A stretch of 64,000 nucleotides of DNA from Haemaphysalis longicornis (GCA_013339765.2 CM023449.1:119106957-119170956); one strand, 5' to 3'. Counted from the stretch's first letter, positions 1 to 12,965 are shown. Numbers and translations are program-made. Notes: generated by a model not told the origin, from the letters alone.

Positions 1-634
1 TCCTGACCTCTGCTTCGCACGGTATCGCCATCGGTGCAACAATCGAGGGTACGGGAAACGTGTCGGGCAGCCCCAGCCCCTTCGCGACCAGCACTCAACG
101 ACATTCCACACCACGTGTCCCCAGGACATGACGAGCCTATCAACAGATGCCAATACTAGACGAAATGTGACCATCCGATGGTGCCCTGCCCTCCGCTCTT
201 CTGTATGACGGTTGTTACACAGCCCTCACCAGCTTCGTCCGTTTCCTCCTTGAGTTCATCGCTGCTACGGGGCCAGTGTTTATCAGACAGTAATGGTGAT
301 CTGTGATAGCAATAACTTCCCTGTTTATTCTCGTTAAATTCTTCACCCTCTACGAACTTATTAAGGTGCTGTGGCCTCGCCTGGGACGATCGTTGTCAGC
401 CCAGGGTAATGTCACCCCTAGCAAAAGACGACCTTATAGAAGATACCGCTGTGCTCTCAACAATTAGCGAGATGTGTGTGCGTGCAACAGGCACGGGCTC
501 TTCGATGACCGTCATTTCAATTGTGCTAATAGATTCCCATCTTTTTATCGCGCTTTGTCCGATCCTTGTTTTGCCACCACGTAACCACATTGATATGTGG
601 CAGCGGGACACTCCAATCAAACCAAAGAAGATGC
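1..634. other. Unassigned sequence
   Basis: I see no recognisable gene, RNA or repeat here. The open frames on both strands overlap each other and carry no family motif. Confidence 0.5.
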
Positions 635-745
635 CAGCAATTTATGTACACCCTGTAAACAATGTTGGCCGGGAGAGAGCTCGCACTGCTGGCTCTTTTT
701 CTCCTTGTCGTCCGGAAGTTGGACCCACACTTCTCTTCTTCTTCC
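635..745 (+). repeat. Dispersed repeat, copy 1
   Basis: This segment aligns by eye with 2112-2225. Shared blocks are a start like AGCAAT followed by ATGTACAC, then GAGAGAGCTCGC against GAAAGAGCCCACGC, then a pyrimidine run, CCGGAAGTTGGA against CCGGAGGTTGAG, and CTCTTCTTC. The order and spacing are kept, so the two are diverged copies of one element. The TATA-like ATGTATATACAC in copy 2 and the layout suggest the transcribed part of an LTR, but no partner LTR or internal domain was found. Confidence 0.45.
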
Positions 746-2111
746 CGTGACACATCCCCCTCCTCTAAAGCGACCGTCCCTGTCGACTCGGCCGCAAATG
801 TGTAGATGCCGTGACAATGCTCTACGATGAAAAAAAACTTAAAGCCCTTCCACTCAACGTGAACGCTACCGCAAATGCAGAACAGTGGTTCGCAATAATG
901 GGCTGTAGCGCCACTGTCCACTCACTCCTACCGCCCACCCCGCCGTTCGCCGCCCTGTGTCACTGCTCTCTTGATGAATGGAACGGAGCGTGGTCCAATG
1001 CAATTCAAATTTCCCGCCTTCGCGGGCGCTGCGCTGCACCTCCTGCCTTTAACAGCACCAGCGGGAGTTCTGTTCTTTTTGCGCACTGTGCTCTTTGGAA
1101 CACGCCATTCTTTTCTTGCACTGCTACTTCTTTTCGCTTACTATCGTACAAACCAACGTAATCCGCGGTCGTAACTAAATGAACGCTTGGGCTGCTGGTT
1201 AATTACGTGTATTTCGCCTAAATGTTCATGCAGTTTTCTTTGCGCTGAACAACGGGTGCGCAGAACAACGGGGAGATGTGTGACAAGCGCCAGCGCTTCA
1301 CGAGTTTCGAACGGCTATGACTATATCATCCGCTTGATTTGCAAAGCCTCTGTGGGACGCCGCTACAAATGGTGCGCTTACTTTGGTCTGTTATCACTAT
1401 TGTACTGTATTGACTTTCAACGAGTTTCTGAACTCTTTCTGTGAACACCTGTAAACTTTTTATGGGTTGATTTTGGGGTAGCTCGTTCCACCACCACAGA
1501 CATTTGTTGTGCAAAGTGTTGACTGCTCGGAAGTACATGGAAACGGATTGGGTTTTCTGTTTTTAGGGCAGTGCTGTACCACTAGTCGCTGCGGGCTGAT
1601 ACGTGGTTTATACTAAATCGTCTTTCTGTGGTCTGTTATCTTGCTGCGTCGCTGATTCTGACAGAGCGGTATGCGTTGCGCGTTAAAGCGAGCTACGACG
1701 ACAAGGCGAGCCCATAATGTGCTCTGCACTTTTGCAGAAGAGTCCTCGCCGCCACCGACTGAGGATGATGGTCGCTGGTGAGCACTGGCCCCGGAGCAGT
1801 AATGTCCGCCGAGGCCATGAGGCAACGTCCCAAGGCCTCAGGAATGCATTGCAGAGCAGGGCAGGGGAACGGCATCGTCTTCTGTTCATGTCGCGGCTCG
1901 TCGGATCGGATGGTCTCGACTGGTCATAGGCTATGGACTAGAAGCTGGGGAGCGGTGCGTCCATGGTTCAGTGGGGCTGGGGCGGGCCAACGCAATCCAA
2001 CAGCCTTTGAGCGATGATTAGTAGTCCAGACGAAGCAAAGCTGGGGCCAGATCGGGGATGAACTCCGCAAACTCCACCAAAACATGTTACTTTGCGGCAG
2101 GACATAGGAAA
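746..2111. other. Unassigned sequence
   Basis: Nothing is firmly assignable. A minus-strand frame at 1326-1538 contains a WNELP-type string followed by an F-x-R spacing, reminiscent of the C-terminal end of LINE ORF2 proteins. It is too short and isolated to call. Confidence 0.4.
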
Positions 2112-2225
2112 TGAGCTTTGAAAGATGCGAGCAATGTATATACACTATGTACACGATGTCGGTTATGAAAGAGCCCACGCAGATGGCTGTTCAGCTTCTT
2201 CTCCGGAGGTTGAGCCGACAGCTCT
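2112..2225 (+). repeat. Dispersed repeat, copy 2
   Basis: This is the second copy of the repeat at 635-745, in the same orientation and roughly two-thirds identical by eye. It begins with a TATA-like stretch (ATGTATATACAC). Confidence 0.45.
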
Positions 2226-3816
2226 CTTCTTTCACTACTCCCGAGAATATCCTGGCAGAATAATTAATGGCCTGAGTCGTGCAGCGAACATTTGAATTGG
2301 ATAGTATTCATTGTGCTGGAAGAACAGCTCCTAAAATCACACTGAAGATAAATATGAGCCTGAATTTGCCAAGAATTAAGGAGAAATACGAAGTAGGAGA
2401 ATTTATCCGGCGTATGGAAGGAAGTCGTCCTTTATATAACTCACGGCGCTCCCAGAGAAGCCCCTTGGTGGTGTCAGTGATCACGCATTTCCACACGTAC
2501 CACAGCCGCAGGTGTCATCAATCGCCCGAATGGCAATTGATTATAAAAAAAGTTACTAGTCTCTTAAAGGATCTCGAGATAGCAATAGGAGTATTATTCG
2601 GTGCGAAAATTGGAAGTGCTCATCAAATAGCCCTCGTCGCAGTAGGAACGAACTCGTCACAATGGGTTTATTCCTACCGTCACAACGTTCTACCGTCCAG
2701 GCAGCCCAGCCAGGAACAATCTTGGCCACAGATTTTTTGTCACCCTCGCCACCGGCAGAAAAGTTTCAATTATAATCAGTGCTCATGATCGTCATATGGA
2801 GAGTGATAACTGGCGTCCTGTGCGAGAAACTGTTGGCTCTAAAAAACAGGGATTGAAATTTCTGTTAAGAATTACGCTGATATGGCTGCGATCGGTTAAT
2901 CTAACCGTAGTAAATACTTAAATTCCACATGAGTCCTGGAATATTTGTTAGTTTTAAAGTTTCGGAAAACCGGTTTGTTATTTTGAGCTTACTTTTGCTC
3001 TTCAGAGAAAACTTTCCATCTTGGGTTTGCCTTTTTATGTGCTAAGATGCGACCAATATTTGAATGACAACCAAGTTCTATAACTGCATTCGTTAAAAAC
3101 CGAGATCCGCTGAAAACATTTTGTCCCAAGATGAATGGATAACGTAAACCTAGTGTGCTACAGCTTACATATTACCAATAAAACTGAAGAGCGTAAAATA
3201 ACGTGTGGTTAGGGCTTTTATTTCGTCCTGATTAGTTCGAGCTTTTGTTACTCTCCATCCCCTTCCATCACACGAACTGCTGCTCAGTCAACAATGTCTT
3301 CCCTACAGGAAGTAGGCGCATTTCTTTAGGCTGACAATATCATTTGCCTCCAAACACTTGCTCATTGAAGCGCATTAACTGCGCGTTCCATGCAGAAACT
3401 CACAAAACCTCTTAGTGTGCCTCAAAACTATTTACCTGTGTTTTGCACGAGTTACCGTGCGATTCCGCGGTTTTATGTCTACTCGCATGGCTGCGTAATC
3501 GCACAGCTCTCCGACACAGTTTGTCTCTATGAACGCTCCACTCATTTGCAAGGACGTGGCGTGTTCTGTAAATGTAGGCCGGCGCGGAAGCAAGGGTGTA
3601 TCCGCTAGATGCGGCCCCGATAAATGGGCCTAACGTATTCTCCGAGTTCACGACTGCGGTACGCACACCGAAAAAGAGCACCTTCAGGAGAGACGTGCGC
3701 TACTCTCGGGAGATAAGCGAGTGACAAAACTCGCCAAGAGAGGCTTGCTAGTTTTAGCACGACGATGTTATTCGTGCTAACACAAATCGGTCGGCGCAAA
3801 TGCAGTGGGCGAAATT
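2226..3816. other. Unassigned AT-rich sequence with one long unsupported frame
   Basis: A plus-strand frame at 2279-2788 encodes 169 residues. It has no motif I recognise, no signal peptide and no membrane segment, and its composition is irregular, so I do not call it a gene. The remaining sequence is AT-rich. Confidence 0.4.
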
Positions 3817-3864
3817 GGTTAGCACGCCTTACAACTAATGAGGTTAGCACGCCTTGCAACTAAT
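3817..3864. repeat. 24-bp tandem duplication
   Basis: GGTTAGCACGCCTTACAACT occurs at 3817 and again from 3842 with one base changed (TTGCAACT). This gives two adjacent units of about 24 bp, a simple local duplication. Confidence 0.8.
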
Positions 3865-4774
3865 CTGTCCTCTTCCGGAGCGAGGAAAATTGTGGGGCGT
3901 CAAACATTTGCTCTCCGCAGCTGCGCGTCAAGGAATCAATTCAGGCCAGGAAAAAAAAGGGAACCTTTAAAGACGAGCTGTTAGAATTTTACTGCAAATG
4001 TATAGGCAGAGAGAGGAAAACTGATCAGAATATGTTCAAATCGCTGCAGATTTAGATGACCCTTTTTGAGCTGGGGAAGAGTCTGTCTTGGAAAATATTT
4101 CCGCTTCGAATCTTACATTTCAAGAGTATTTACTTGTGAATTATTATCAACGTAAGATCGTAAATTTGGCCATTGCGGTGAAAACCGGTGTAAACCTCCA
4201 GAGAAACCTTTTCATTACACTGCGAACCGCTTTAAAAGCGCGTCGGTCAGGATTAAAATACAGAGTAAATGAGCCAGCCCTATTCACCATAACTACAATT
4301 CCCGGCGGACATTTACGGCTTCTTACGTTGCGCCTTCTGCGCCTCCTGTGCTTCAGTGTTAAAATACTTGCGCGCTTGCCCTCGTTTCACGGACGCAGTA
4401 ACCGGAAGTCCAGCCGACGCCGAATCATTTTTCATCTTGAGACACGGTACGATTGAATCAAGCGACAACGATGAGCTCAAGGTGGACTGGCACTTTCCCT
4501 TGTTGAACTACGCCGCCACGAGTCGCGGCCACTAGTGAAACCATAAGCGTCTCCGAATAGATGTTATTTTTTTCGTAGAAGCGCCTAACACCAGGAAGAA
4601 TAATAGGTCCCCCTATAGCGCCCTAAGCCGCTATAATTCACGCGTGCTTGTCCAGCCACGAGATTATCGCGCTCGTTTTGTGTTTTCTTTCGTCTTTTGA
4701 TGCTCTTTCATTCGAACGCTTTGTACTAGAGGCGAACCTATAATTTTGGGCCCATTTTCTGCTAACGTTGATGG
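3865..4774. other. Unassigned sequence
   Basis: A plus-strand frame at 4088-4456 (122 residues) shows no recognisable domain. No other feature is seen. Confidence 0.4.
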
Positions 4775-4990
4775 ATTGTAGGGTTTAACGCGCCGATGCT
4801 ACACAGGCGATAAGGCGCAGAGTAGTGAAGGGCTCTACATTAATTTTGACCACCTGGGGATCTTTAACATGCACCGAAATTTCGAACACAGGGGCGTTTT
4901 TGCTTTTCGCCTTCACCAGGAAAGTGGCCGCGAAGGACGGCAATCCAACCCACGTCCACGGGCCAAGCAGCCAATTTTTTGCTAAGCACG
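4775..4990 (-). mobile_element. tRNA-related SINE copy, diverged
   Basis: The block contains TTAATTTTGACCACCTGGGG, then TCTTTAACATGCACCGAAAT, then a CGCCTTCACC segment and a degraded B-box region reading CCAACCCACGTCC on the plus strand. From memory, this order matches a SINE common in hard ticks, whose tRNA-derived head lies at the end corresponding to 4990 and reads on the minus strand. The B box is mutated here, so this copy is probably silent. The family assignment is from recall and could not be checked by search. Confidence 0.55.
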
Positions 4991-7849
4991 CGGCATTTTA
5001 GAACGTAAGAATTGCTGCCGAACACCTACGCACTAACAGCCGGTAGCGTCCATCTATTCGAACAAAGATGCATAACAAGCAAAATTAGCAGGGTTTATCA
5101 TTGTAATCGCATAAAAAGGAATAATTGGTCAAGCACAAATTTTTTATAATCTTTATTACAAAAAAACATAAACCTTGAAATACATAGACACGGTCAAAGA
5201 AAACATGATATACTCAGCCCCCAAAAACAGACAAAAATAAAAACCACTAAGAACAAACTCAAACACAAAAATACTAGAACATTGCCTTTCCATTTGCACA
5301 AACATACATTTTACTTACGTTAAAGCGTTGGGTCGCCCATAAAATGTAAATGAACATAAACTGCGGATAATTGACCAAAGAAAAATGCGCTGCCCTTTGT
5401 TTTTCGTAGAATGATGTTCCGCCAAGCAGGGTGCAGTGCAAGGAGTGAACGAAACAAAACAAAACACGCCTGTTTGTAATTTGTGATTTAGCGTACTTCC
5501 TATACTACTAGCCGAACGAAACGTAAAAGGACTAGAACTTTGCTCTAGCGCGCAAACGAGGGGCTGTCTGCTTCAGTTCCGCGTCGTAGGAATGTTAGTG
5601 TCTGAGTAACCGATCGACCCTAACCGCTCCACCAGGGGGGATAGAAGTCAGGTCACATCGGGCTGGCCTGTCTTCGCGTGCCTTCCTTGAGCCCCCCGCC
5701 TCCCACCCGTGCACAGATAAAGGGGCGACTGGTAAAGCGCGCATGCTTAGATGGGAAAGACTCCGGCCCCAACGTCCGTTTGGAGACCCTTCATTCTGTT
5801 CGTGTTTGGGAGGGAGAAGGGGAGAAACACCGACCAAAAGTTAGCAAAAGCACAAGAGTGACGAACAGCGCAAAACTAGTACTTGGCATCGCCGATTGAA
5901 GGGTTGAAAAAAGGTGTTAAAACTGAAAGAATTAAAAAATACCGCCTTGTACTGAAGCCAAAGTGAGTGGCGCTTTTTCATTATTCAATACACTGTTCAT
6001 AAAATCGTGTCTAGGAACAAAAAAGGGACCTCTACATTGTCTGCCATATGCCTTCATCCTAAGTAAACAAACGTAACCATTAATTTGTGTTTCCCCACAA
6101 AGAGTGCTAAATCTGTTACTAACGTCGGAAAAGGCCAACACGAAACTAAGAAGATCAGCCCGAGACAAGCCTCGCAAAGTAATCTCACGTGCAATCTCAA
6201 GAGTAATCTCACCTAGGAACACCAAAGAATCTTCCCAACAGCCTTTTAACTGAAAAAAAAGTACAGTTGCAGCACACTGACGACTGCCTATCAAATCGTG
6301 TAATGCAACTGCGAGTAGCATCTTTAGAATTCGCAACGAAGACGACTTTCTAATCAGCAGCAAGTACGAGACCAGGCATAGACATGCAAAAAAGGACAGG
6401 TAGAAATGTAGAAGTAAAATGTAAAACTAGAAGGAAAAGAAACAGAGGGCATCGTATTTCAACACCACTTTAAAGTGAAAATATAAATATATGCAATACC
6501 ATAGGAGCCGTCGTCATGAAATTCCGAACGTTTACGTCCATGTTTTCGTTATTGTAGCAGTAAGAGCACCAATCGAAGCACTGCAGGGTTCATGCGTAGG
6601 GAGTAATAGACAATAAGTATCGGTAATTGATATTTTATGCTACACAGAGTGAGAGTGAGGGGCCTCGCTGATTTTCTATCTCCAACAATCTAAAAAAACC
6701 ACAAAAGTGACTTTGCGGCCACTTCGGCTGCCGTGCCTACGCCAGTTATTGCTATGAACACTTGCTTGTATTAAATGTTCTGATGCAACCTTTAAGTATT
6801 CTTTACCTTACTGCTCAGGGGATAATGACGTCGTAATATTGTATTACAGTACACTTCAAGCCACACATTCTCAGAAAACATAAGCACTTTCGCACAGATT
6901 GGTCGCAAGTTTGTACATTTTTTTCTGTGTTCTTGGTCGACAGACATCGCAAAATTACGCGGTCAAATATTTCCCTGCGTTCTCTCATGCTGTGCAGAGA
7001 ACTGTCGCAGATAAACCTGGGGGTATGGTGGTAATTGGTGTATTGATTTTCACCAAACAAAGAAAAAACGTAACTACAACCTCTAATAAACGTACCCGAT
7101 TGTGAATCAGCTTGTGCCTAATAAGACAAGCTTCTTTTCTAGCTAATAGCTCTGACACTATATTTAGCAGTAGAAATGTGTCCTCCCGCTACTGCATGGT
7201 AATTTAAAACACTGTCACAATCTGCACCATACTAAAACGAAAGAAAGTTGTATTGAAGTTGCATTCAACTTCAATTCGTCTTGAATACAATAGAACCCAA
7301 CTTTAGTTTGTTTTATCCAGACAGAAGTCGCCTTAGGTACAGAGGCAAAAGGCAGATATACTGTGCCTGAACGCGGCCTACTGTCCTTACAGTCAGCATT
7401 GCACAGTGTTGTTGACGAGAGCAGAAGAAAAAAAAAGGGAGAGATAAAAAATGTAAAAAAGAAAAGCGTTATACAATGGCTACAAAACCCATCATCAGCA
7501 ATGGTAATGGGGAAGAAAAAAAGAAGAAAAAAGAACAATAGATGCCAGAAAAAGCAACGTTATACAATGTCTACAAGACAACCGACAAAGAGAACATCAA
7601 GTGTAATACAGAAGCAGGAAACTGAACACATAGCAGATAACTTGTTTTCATTAAAAAACAAAAAACAAAAAAAAAAAAACCAGTGCACACTTCTACACAA
7701 TTTAAGTACAATAATGTCGCTGTATATTTCGTTTAAATCTGAGCAGCGAGGTAAATTGAAGAATTATGTCGAATATTACTTGGTTTGTATTTAAAAAACG
7801 GGGTAATATATACTCTAGTTTTTGTGCACCATAATTTGTTCGAATAAAT
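4991..7849. other. Unassigned sequence with A- and T-rich tracts
   Basis: The A-rich stretches at 5150-5260 and 7420-7700 create long low-complexity frames rich in Lys on one strand and Phe on the other, which are not genes. A GC-richer patch at 5590-5840 is open on both strands without a family motif. A minus-strand frame at 5932-6363 (143 residues) is the most protein-like one here but is unrecognised. Confidence 0.4.
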
Positions 7850-10135
7850 GTTGTCTTAAAAGCCCCTGGTCGAAGGTTCTAGCGGGGGTTAACTGGAGTG
7901 CAGGGATCAAGAAACAGTGCGTCTTTATTCATTTCGCTGTGAATAGGAACAGCAAGCTTAAGCTCGATCAATTGAGTTACTTTAAGCAAGTTGTTTTTAG
8001 AAACAACGGCTTTGAGTGGTGTCAGCTGGGAACATTCTCTATGCGATGAATTGCATTTTTTTGTAAAATAAACAGCCTGTCTGAGTTTGGTACGGCTGTG
8101 GTACCCAAAACTAAAAGGCAATAATGAACGTGCGACTGCACAAGTTCATGGTATAACAGACGCGTCAACCAGGGAGAAATCCGACATTTGATTTTGCATA
8201 ACATTCCCCTAAAACCGGGATACACTTGCGTTAACTTTGTTTACATGATATGTCCAATTAAATAATTCATTGAAGAGAACACCCAAAAATGTGTATGTGG
8301 ACACACGTTCGATTGCACACTTTTGAAATTCTAGGGATATTTCTGCAGTGTTCAGGTTTATTCTTGGGCTTAAAAACAACAGATTTGGCCTTACTAACGT
8401 TCAGCTGACGATGATTGCAGATTAGACAACTTGACAATTCGCGAACCCAAGTATTGACTGACGACTCAACTTCCCGCAAACATCTTCCAGATAAAAAAGC
8501 ACTCGTATGGTCGGCACACAACGTAATGTTTGGAGTCAAAGGTATACGTAAAATGTCATTTATGCAAAGCAGAAAAAACAATGGGCCCAAAATAGACCCT
8601 TTCGGAACCCCTATGAAATTTGTCACATCGACGATCGATACCCATTAAGACAAGTGAACTGTAATCGATCAGACAAATAGCTGCCAATCAAATTTAACGC
8701 AACACCACGGATTCCATATGGTTCAATACATGGTGTCGAATCGAATCAAACGCCTTCCTAAAATCGGCGAACAATAGAACGGTGAACGAATTTTGCTCGG
8801 TATTGTTTGTTATTTTATCTGTTGTATTTAGGAGCGCCATTTCAGCTGATCTTTTTTCCCGAAAGCCATACTGCTCGTCTACAATAATATGAGCCGTATC
8901 AAAAAACTTAGTTAGACTCGTTTTTATAAGTGATCTATAACTTTTGAAAAAAGCGGCAGAAAGGATATTGGCCGATAATTATTAATATTGTCAAATGAGC
9001 CACTTTTATGCAGTTTAGCCACGCGTGGAATATTCATTCCTTTTGAAAAAATGCCAGTTACGGGTGCGCTTTTACAAATATGGAATAAGGAAAAACTTAA
9101 AATATAGGCTACAGTCTTGATAGGCTCAGCTTTTATGTCGTCATTACCAGGTGTGGTGCTTTTACCTAGAGATTTCAGAAGAGAAGTTATTTTGACCTGT
9201 GTATTTGGGGTGAGGAAATATGTGTTTGCAGTTCCAGGAAAAGTAGTCTCATCTAATTCTACACACGAAGAATGTGTCTGTAATGGCGCACAAGAAGTAG
9301 GGAAATGTTGGTTGAATTTTTCAACTAATGCCTGATTACTATATTTTACACCTTAAATCGTGAGTGTACTTGGAAGGGAGGTGTTGGGGACACCAATGGT
9401 GTTCTTTGCAAGTTCCAGATTTTCTGAGGATCATTAGATATGGAAGCAAATTTAACTTGTAGTAACTTATCTTTGCTTTTCTTAGGTCCGATATTAACTT
9501 ATTTCTTACCCGCTTGTACTCAAGAAAAGATTTTAGTGTCTTTTCAGTCAATGAATATATGAAATAGTTTATCTGTTGCTCTTGTCATATTACAAAGTTA
9601 TCGAGTAACCCACGGTTTTCGGGATCGTCGATATGTCTTTAGCGGCTTTAAAGGGAACGAATAATATTAGTCCTCAACCTTCTCGAAAAAAATGTCGTAG
9701 GATTCATCGGTGTTTTCACAATTGTACACATCATCCCACTTAGTCCCTTTAATCATAACCCTGAATGCAGCTAGGGCTGGCTCATTGAAATTGCGACATA
9801 GCACAGGATGGTCCCTCAAATATTTCTCTTTCGTCATTGTACTAAAGAAACCAAATATGGGTAAGTGGTCACTCAAATTGACTATAAGAATGCCTACAAT
9901 GACAGTACTGCGGTTCAAAATTAGTCACTGAAAAATCTATGAGGGTTTGCGTGTTAGGAGTTATTCTTGTTGACAAAATAATCTCATTCCGGTACAAAAA
10001 TTCTGCAAGATCTAGAAAATTGTGACACCGGGCATTAGGTGCAAGCATGTCAACGTTATATTCACCAACAAGGATAACGGGTAGACTAAGGTTTAAGAAG
10101 TATTCAGATACACTTCTTCGGTAACGCAATGTCGG
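7850..10135 (-). pseudogene. Non-LTR retrotransposon (LINE, jockey/CR1-like), decayed ORF2
   Basis: Read on the minus strand, the parts of a LINE ORF2 protein appear in order. First is an endonuclease piece at 10129-9667, with VILVGEYNVDML (usually GDFN) and the SDHLP motif. Next come a linker at 9551-9339 and the reverse transcriptase around 8626-8267, with GVPKGSILGPLFF (motif B). Motif C is degraded to CADHTS, where YADDTS would be expected. A C-terminal part at 8225-7880 contains the HYCLLVLG-type segment. Several frame changes and the lost catalytic Asp show that it is dead. The element is truncated upstream of the endonuclease and has no obvious 3' tail. Assignment to the jockey/CR1 group rests on motif style only. 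Confidence 0.8.
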
Positions 10136-10788
10136 TGATGACAGCGATGTTGCAACATGGATTAAAAATGTATGGGGAGAAATGAATACAAAAATCGTTT
10201 ATGAGTGCAGCTTCCATTTATCAGTTTGTCTTGCTATAATAAACAGGACAAAAAAACTAATCATTCTTCATGCCCTTACTGAAGGTATATCCCCGAATGA
10301 TGACTTGATATATGTTATCATAGCGCGGATTCTGCTCTCATTTCTTTTCCCTTTCGTTTGTAGGCCGAAAATCTCAAGTTCTGAATTGTGCGAAAAGCCG
10401 TACCGTTAAGGAAGTACCTTCCACTATAAAAAGCATATAAATTTTCTGAAGCTTGAACAAGAAGGCTGGAGAATCAGCAGGGCTGGCAGCCACCCTCCCT
10501 TCGTCGGAAACGCGGCTGTTATACTTCACAGGGATTTCCGAACTTGCCGCTGAAAGTTCCTCATGACGGGCAGGCACGGATCTTTTCTACGCAGGCTTTC
10601 ACATCTCTCTCCAGTGGATCAGGTTAGCACACGCAAGAGCCGGCGGCAAACCACTTCGCGAACTCGGCGTCCGTAGCGTTAGCTGTTTTGTGCTCCCCAG
10701 TTCAGGCACAAACACACGGAAACTGGCAAGGAGATGAGCACGCGTGAGATCACCCCACTAACGCCGGGCAGAGAGATCTAGAAGGTAA
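10136..10788. other. Unassigned sequence
   Basis: No gene or repeat is recognised. Confidence 0.4.
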
Positions 10789-11010
10789 AGCTGAACGACA
10801 CCTAGCGCTCCACACAAGGCGCATGCTCACATGCACTAGATATTTTTTTTTCGTTGTATGTTTTGCATACTCTATAAAGTGGCTCAAGCCAACGCGCAAG
10901 CCTGAACGACGCCGGGTGCTCCTCCCGAGGCACACGCGCACGTGCGCTAGGTATTTTCTTGCTATCGCCCGTCGAATGGCACCGTATCAAGCTAAAAATT
11001 AAGCAGCTCA
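10789..11010. repeat. Diverged tandem duplication, period about 111 bp
   Basis: Two consecutive segments start at 10791 and 10902. Each begins with CTGAACGAC and continues through a GCGCATGC or CACACGCG stretch to CACTAGATATTTT or GCGCTAGGTATTTT. Order and spacing are preserved, while roughly a quarter of positions differ, so the duplication is old. Confidence 0.6.
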
Positions 11011-11169
11011 GCCATTAACAAATTAAGTGCCTTTCTGTCTTAACGGCAACGATTGGGAAACACGAAGCTCTTCAAAACCAAGTCCCATAACAAATATACC
11101 CACGAAAAAGCGAGCGCACCCACGACGCCCGCTCCCCCCCTCTTACCAGACACGTATTTCTTAGCCGGA

Positions 11170-11660
11170 CGGTTTACTACACTGCAAATGTGCTTTATTG
11201 TGCTTTACGGCTTTCCCTAGCGTTCAATGGACCTCTCCCTGTATGTAAACAACGTGACGTCACTAAGCGCACGTGCGCGACGGGTGGCGCCTGCTGGCGG
11301 CCGCGAAGTGAGGTGGCGGTTGGCAGAAAGCAAAGCGCCTGCGCCGACGGCATGGCCTGGCCGCGTGTCGCCCGAAAGGAACGATATGCCGTTGGTTCGG
11401 GCCGTCACTGGCTTCCCACATTGCAGGTGGGGGTCTAGCTATCCTAGCTGTGGCCGTCGCACCTCCATGTATGCTTTCCGCATCTACAACCTCCGCAACA
11501 ATTTCGTTTACCGTACGGTTAACTGAACGGTGACGCTTTCGGATAATCAGTGCGCGGCAGAACAGCCTAAACGAGTCCATTCTGAAGGTTGGTGCTGTTG
11601 CGACGCATCCCAAAATGTTTTTTAAGATTCTTTGTGTTCGGACACATACCAAGGAAAACT
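11170..11660 (-). CDS. Unrecognised open frame in a CpG-rich patch (candidate exon)
   Basis: The minus strand is open from an ATG at 11580 to a stop at 11263, giving 105 residues. The N-terminal part is basic, followed by a stretch reading VNRTVNEIVAEVV and a Pro/Ala/Arg-rich tail. I do not recognise the family. The surrounding 11220-11420 is rich in CpG, unlike neighbouring DNA, and holds the CRE palindrome TGACGTCA near 11261. Possible readings are a host exon with its promoter, or the end of a DNA transposon gene. No splice sites were established and no second exon was found, so coding status is unproven. Confidence 0.3.
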
Positions 11661-12835
11661 AATTTATTGTTGCTTTCGAGGTCCGCTTAAGGTAAACGCT
11701 CCCTGTTCTTGGTCTCTTTGCGTCGCCCGGAGACTGGCGTACACACGATTTCATGTCGAGGGGAAAAAGGAAAGGTAAAGCATGAAAGGATTAAATAGTA
11801 AAATAAGCAGCAACGAAACAAAAATATGAAGAACAAAAGGCAAAAATTATTCCAATAAAAATATCGCGATGATTCGTTCTCTACAAGATTGACCGATTGT
11901 TTTCTTACCTTTAACCCCAGTGAAATCTCGAAATGGTTCATCGTATTATGAGAGTAAACATAGCAGCCACATATGGTTAGTGCGTATATCTTGCGACAGT
12001 GCACTGAAATATTTTCGGTAGTCATTATTTCATGATAGTTAAAGTTAGGGTCCATGTACGCCCGCTGCATACGCCAGCGTTGCGAGGCCGCAACAAATGA
12101 ATCATTCACTGAGTCTGTTCGCTAAAGGCAAACACATTTTTCGAGTCGCGTGAGTGGCCCATCTCGCCCCGAAGGCACGATGCTACATGAGCACGGCAAG
12201 CATCTCAGTTTTCCGGCATCTTCAAGGCAGAATATAATTGGATCAAGGTAAAATTTATTGTAATTACAAGCAATGAATTTCGTTCGTCTTGAACAGATCC
12301 CCCCATAACGAAAGACCAAGCTTGTCGTTGTCGATCAGGCAGCTGGCGGCTATCGCCTCGTCGAAACATTATTTCGCGTCGCCTAAGCAGGTTAGGCATT
12401 CATTGTGTTTTTAATACAGTGCTCTACCTCCTCAAAACATGACAATATTTCGCAGCAAGAAAAATTTTCGTCTGCCCCCTCCTCCCGCTCCCCCCCATCC
12501 CCCTATTTCACTTGAGCAAATTTCTGCTGGTGCTGCATGATAGCAGATGGTTGATAAACAGTATCATTTCATGCACGAATCAGCCGACTGACAATGTAGA
12601 CGGTATACTGCGCTTTGGAGAACAGCTGAGTTCGAGAATGCAAATGTTGCTACAGTAAGAGCAGATATGTCGCTGCTTTGGCTCGCCTCTCGCACATTGC
12701 GCGATCACAACACAATTTACCGCTGCGGACTCCGAAAGTCTGATGCCGCTGATTTTGCTCGCAAAATTTGGGTAGCCGAGAGCCTCAGCAGCCCACCGAA
12801 TCAAAAAGCCAACACGTAAACAAATTAGCTTTTGC
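11661..12835. other. Unassigned sequence
   Basis: Minus-strand frames at 11687-12109 and 12122-12399 carry no recognisable motif. A C-rich run lies at 12476-12504. Nothing else is seen. Confidence 0.4.
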
Positions 12836-12965
12836 GCGCGTCATGCAGCCTCACTGCATACGCGCCGCGCGCGGTCCGAATGTTTTGCCAACCAGCCCCG
12901 GCCACACCCAGCACGTGCTTTTCCGTGACGTCACGGCCGCCGCGTGACGTACCCCGGGAGAGGTC
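12836..12965. promoter_or_regulatory. CpG-rich patch with CRE palindrome, promoter-like
   Basis: The segment contains dense CpG (GCGCCGCGCGCGG), an E-box-like CACGTG, and CCGTGACGTCACGG near 12925, a 14-bp palindrome around the CRE core TGACGTCA, followed by a half site (GTGACGT). Such sites bind CREB/ATF-type factors. No transcription start or adjacent exon could be shown. A CpG-rich transposon end is an alternative. Confidence 0.3.

Noticed and set aside
1326..1538. Minus-strand frame with a WNELP string resembling a LINE ORF2 C-terminus
   Set aside because: Only one short motif, no neighbouring RT piece and no 3' tail. Too weak to annotate.
2279..2788. 169-residue plus-strand frame
   Set aside because: No motif, no splice context and no codon pattern that stands out. 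A frame of this length is plausible by chance in 64 kb.
5932..6363. 143-residue minus-strand frame
   Set aside because: Unrecognised and isolated. Internal near-repeats of AATCTCA suggest simple sequence, not a gene.
7363..7794. Lys-rich plus-strand frame and Phe-rich minus-strand frame
   Set aside because: Both arise from A-rich low-complexity DNA.
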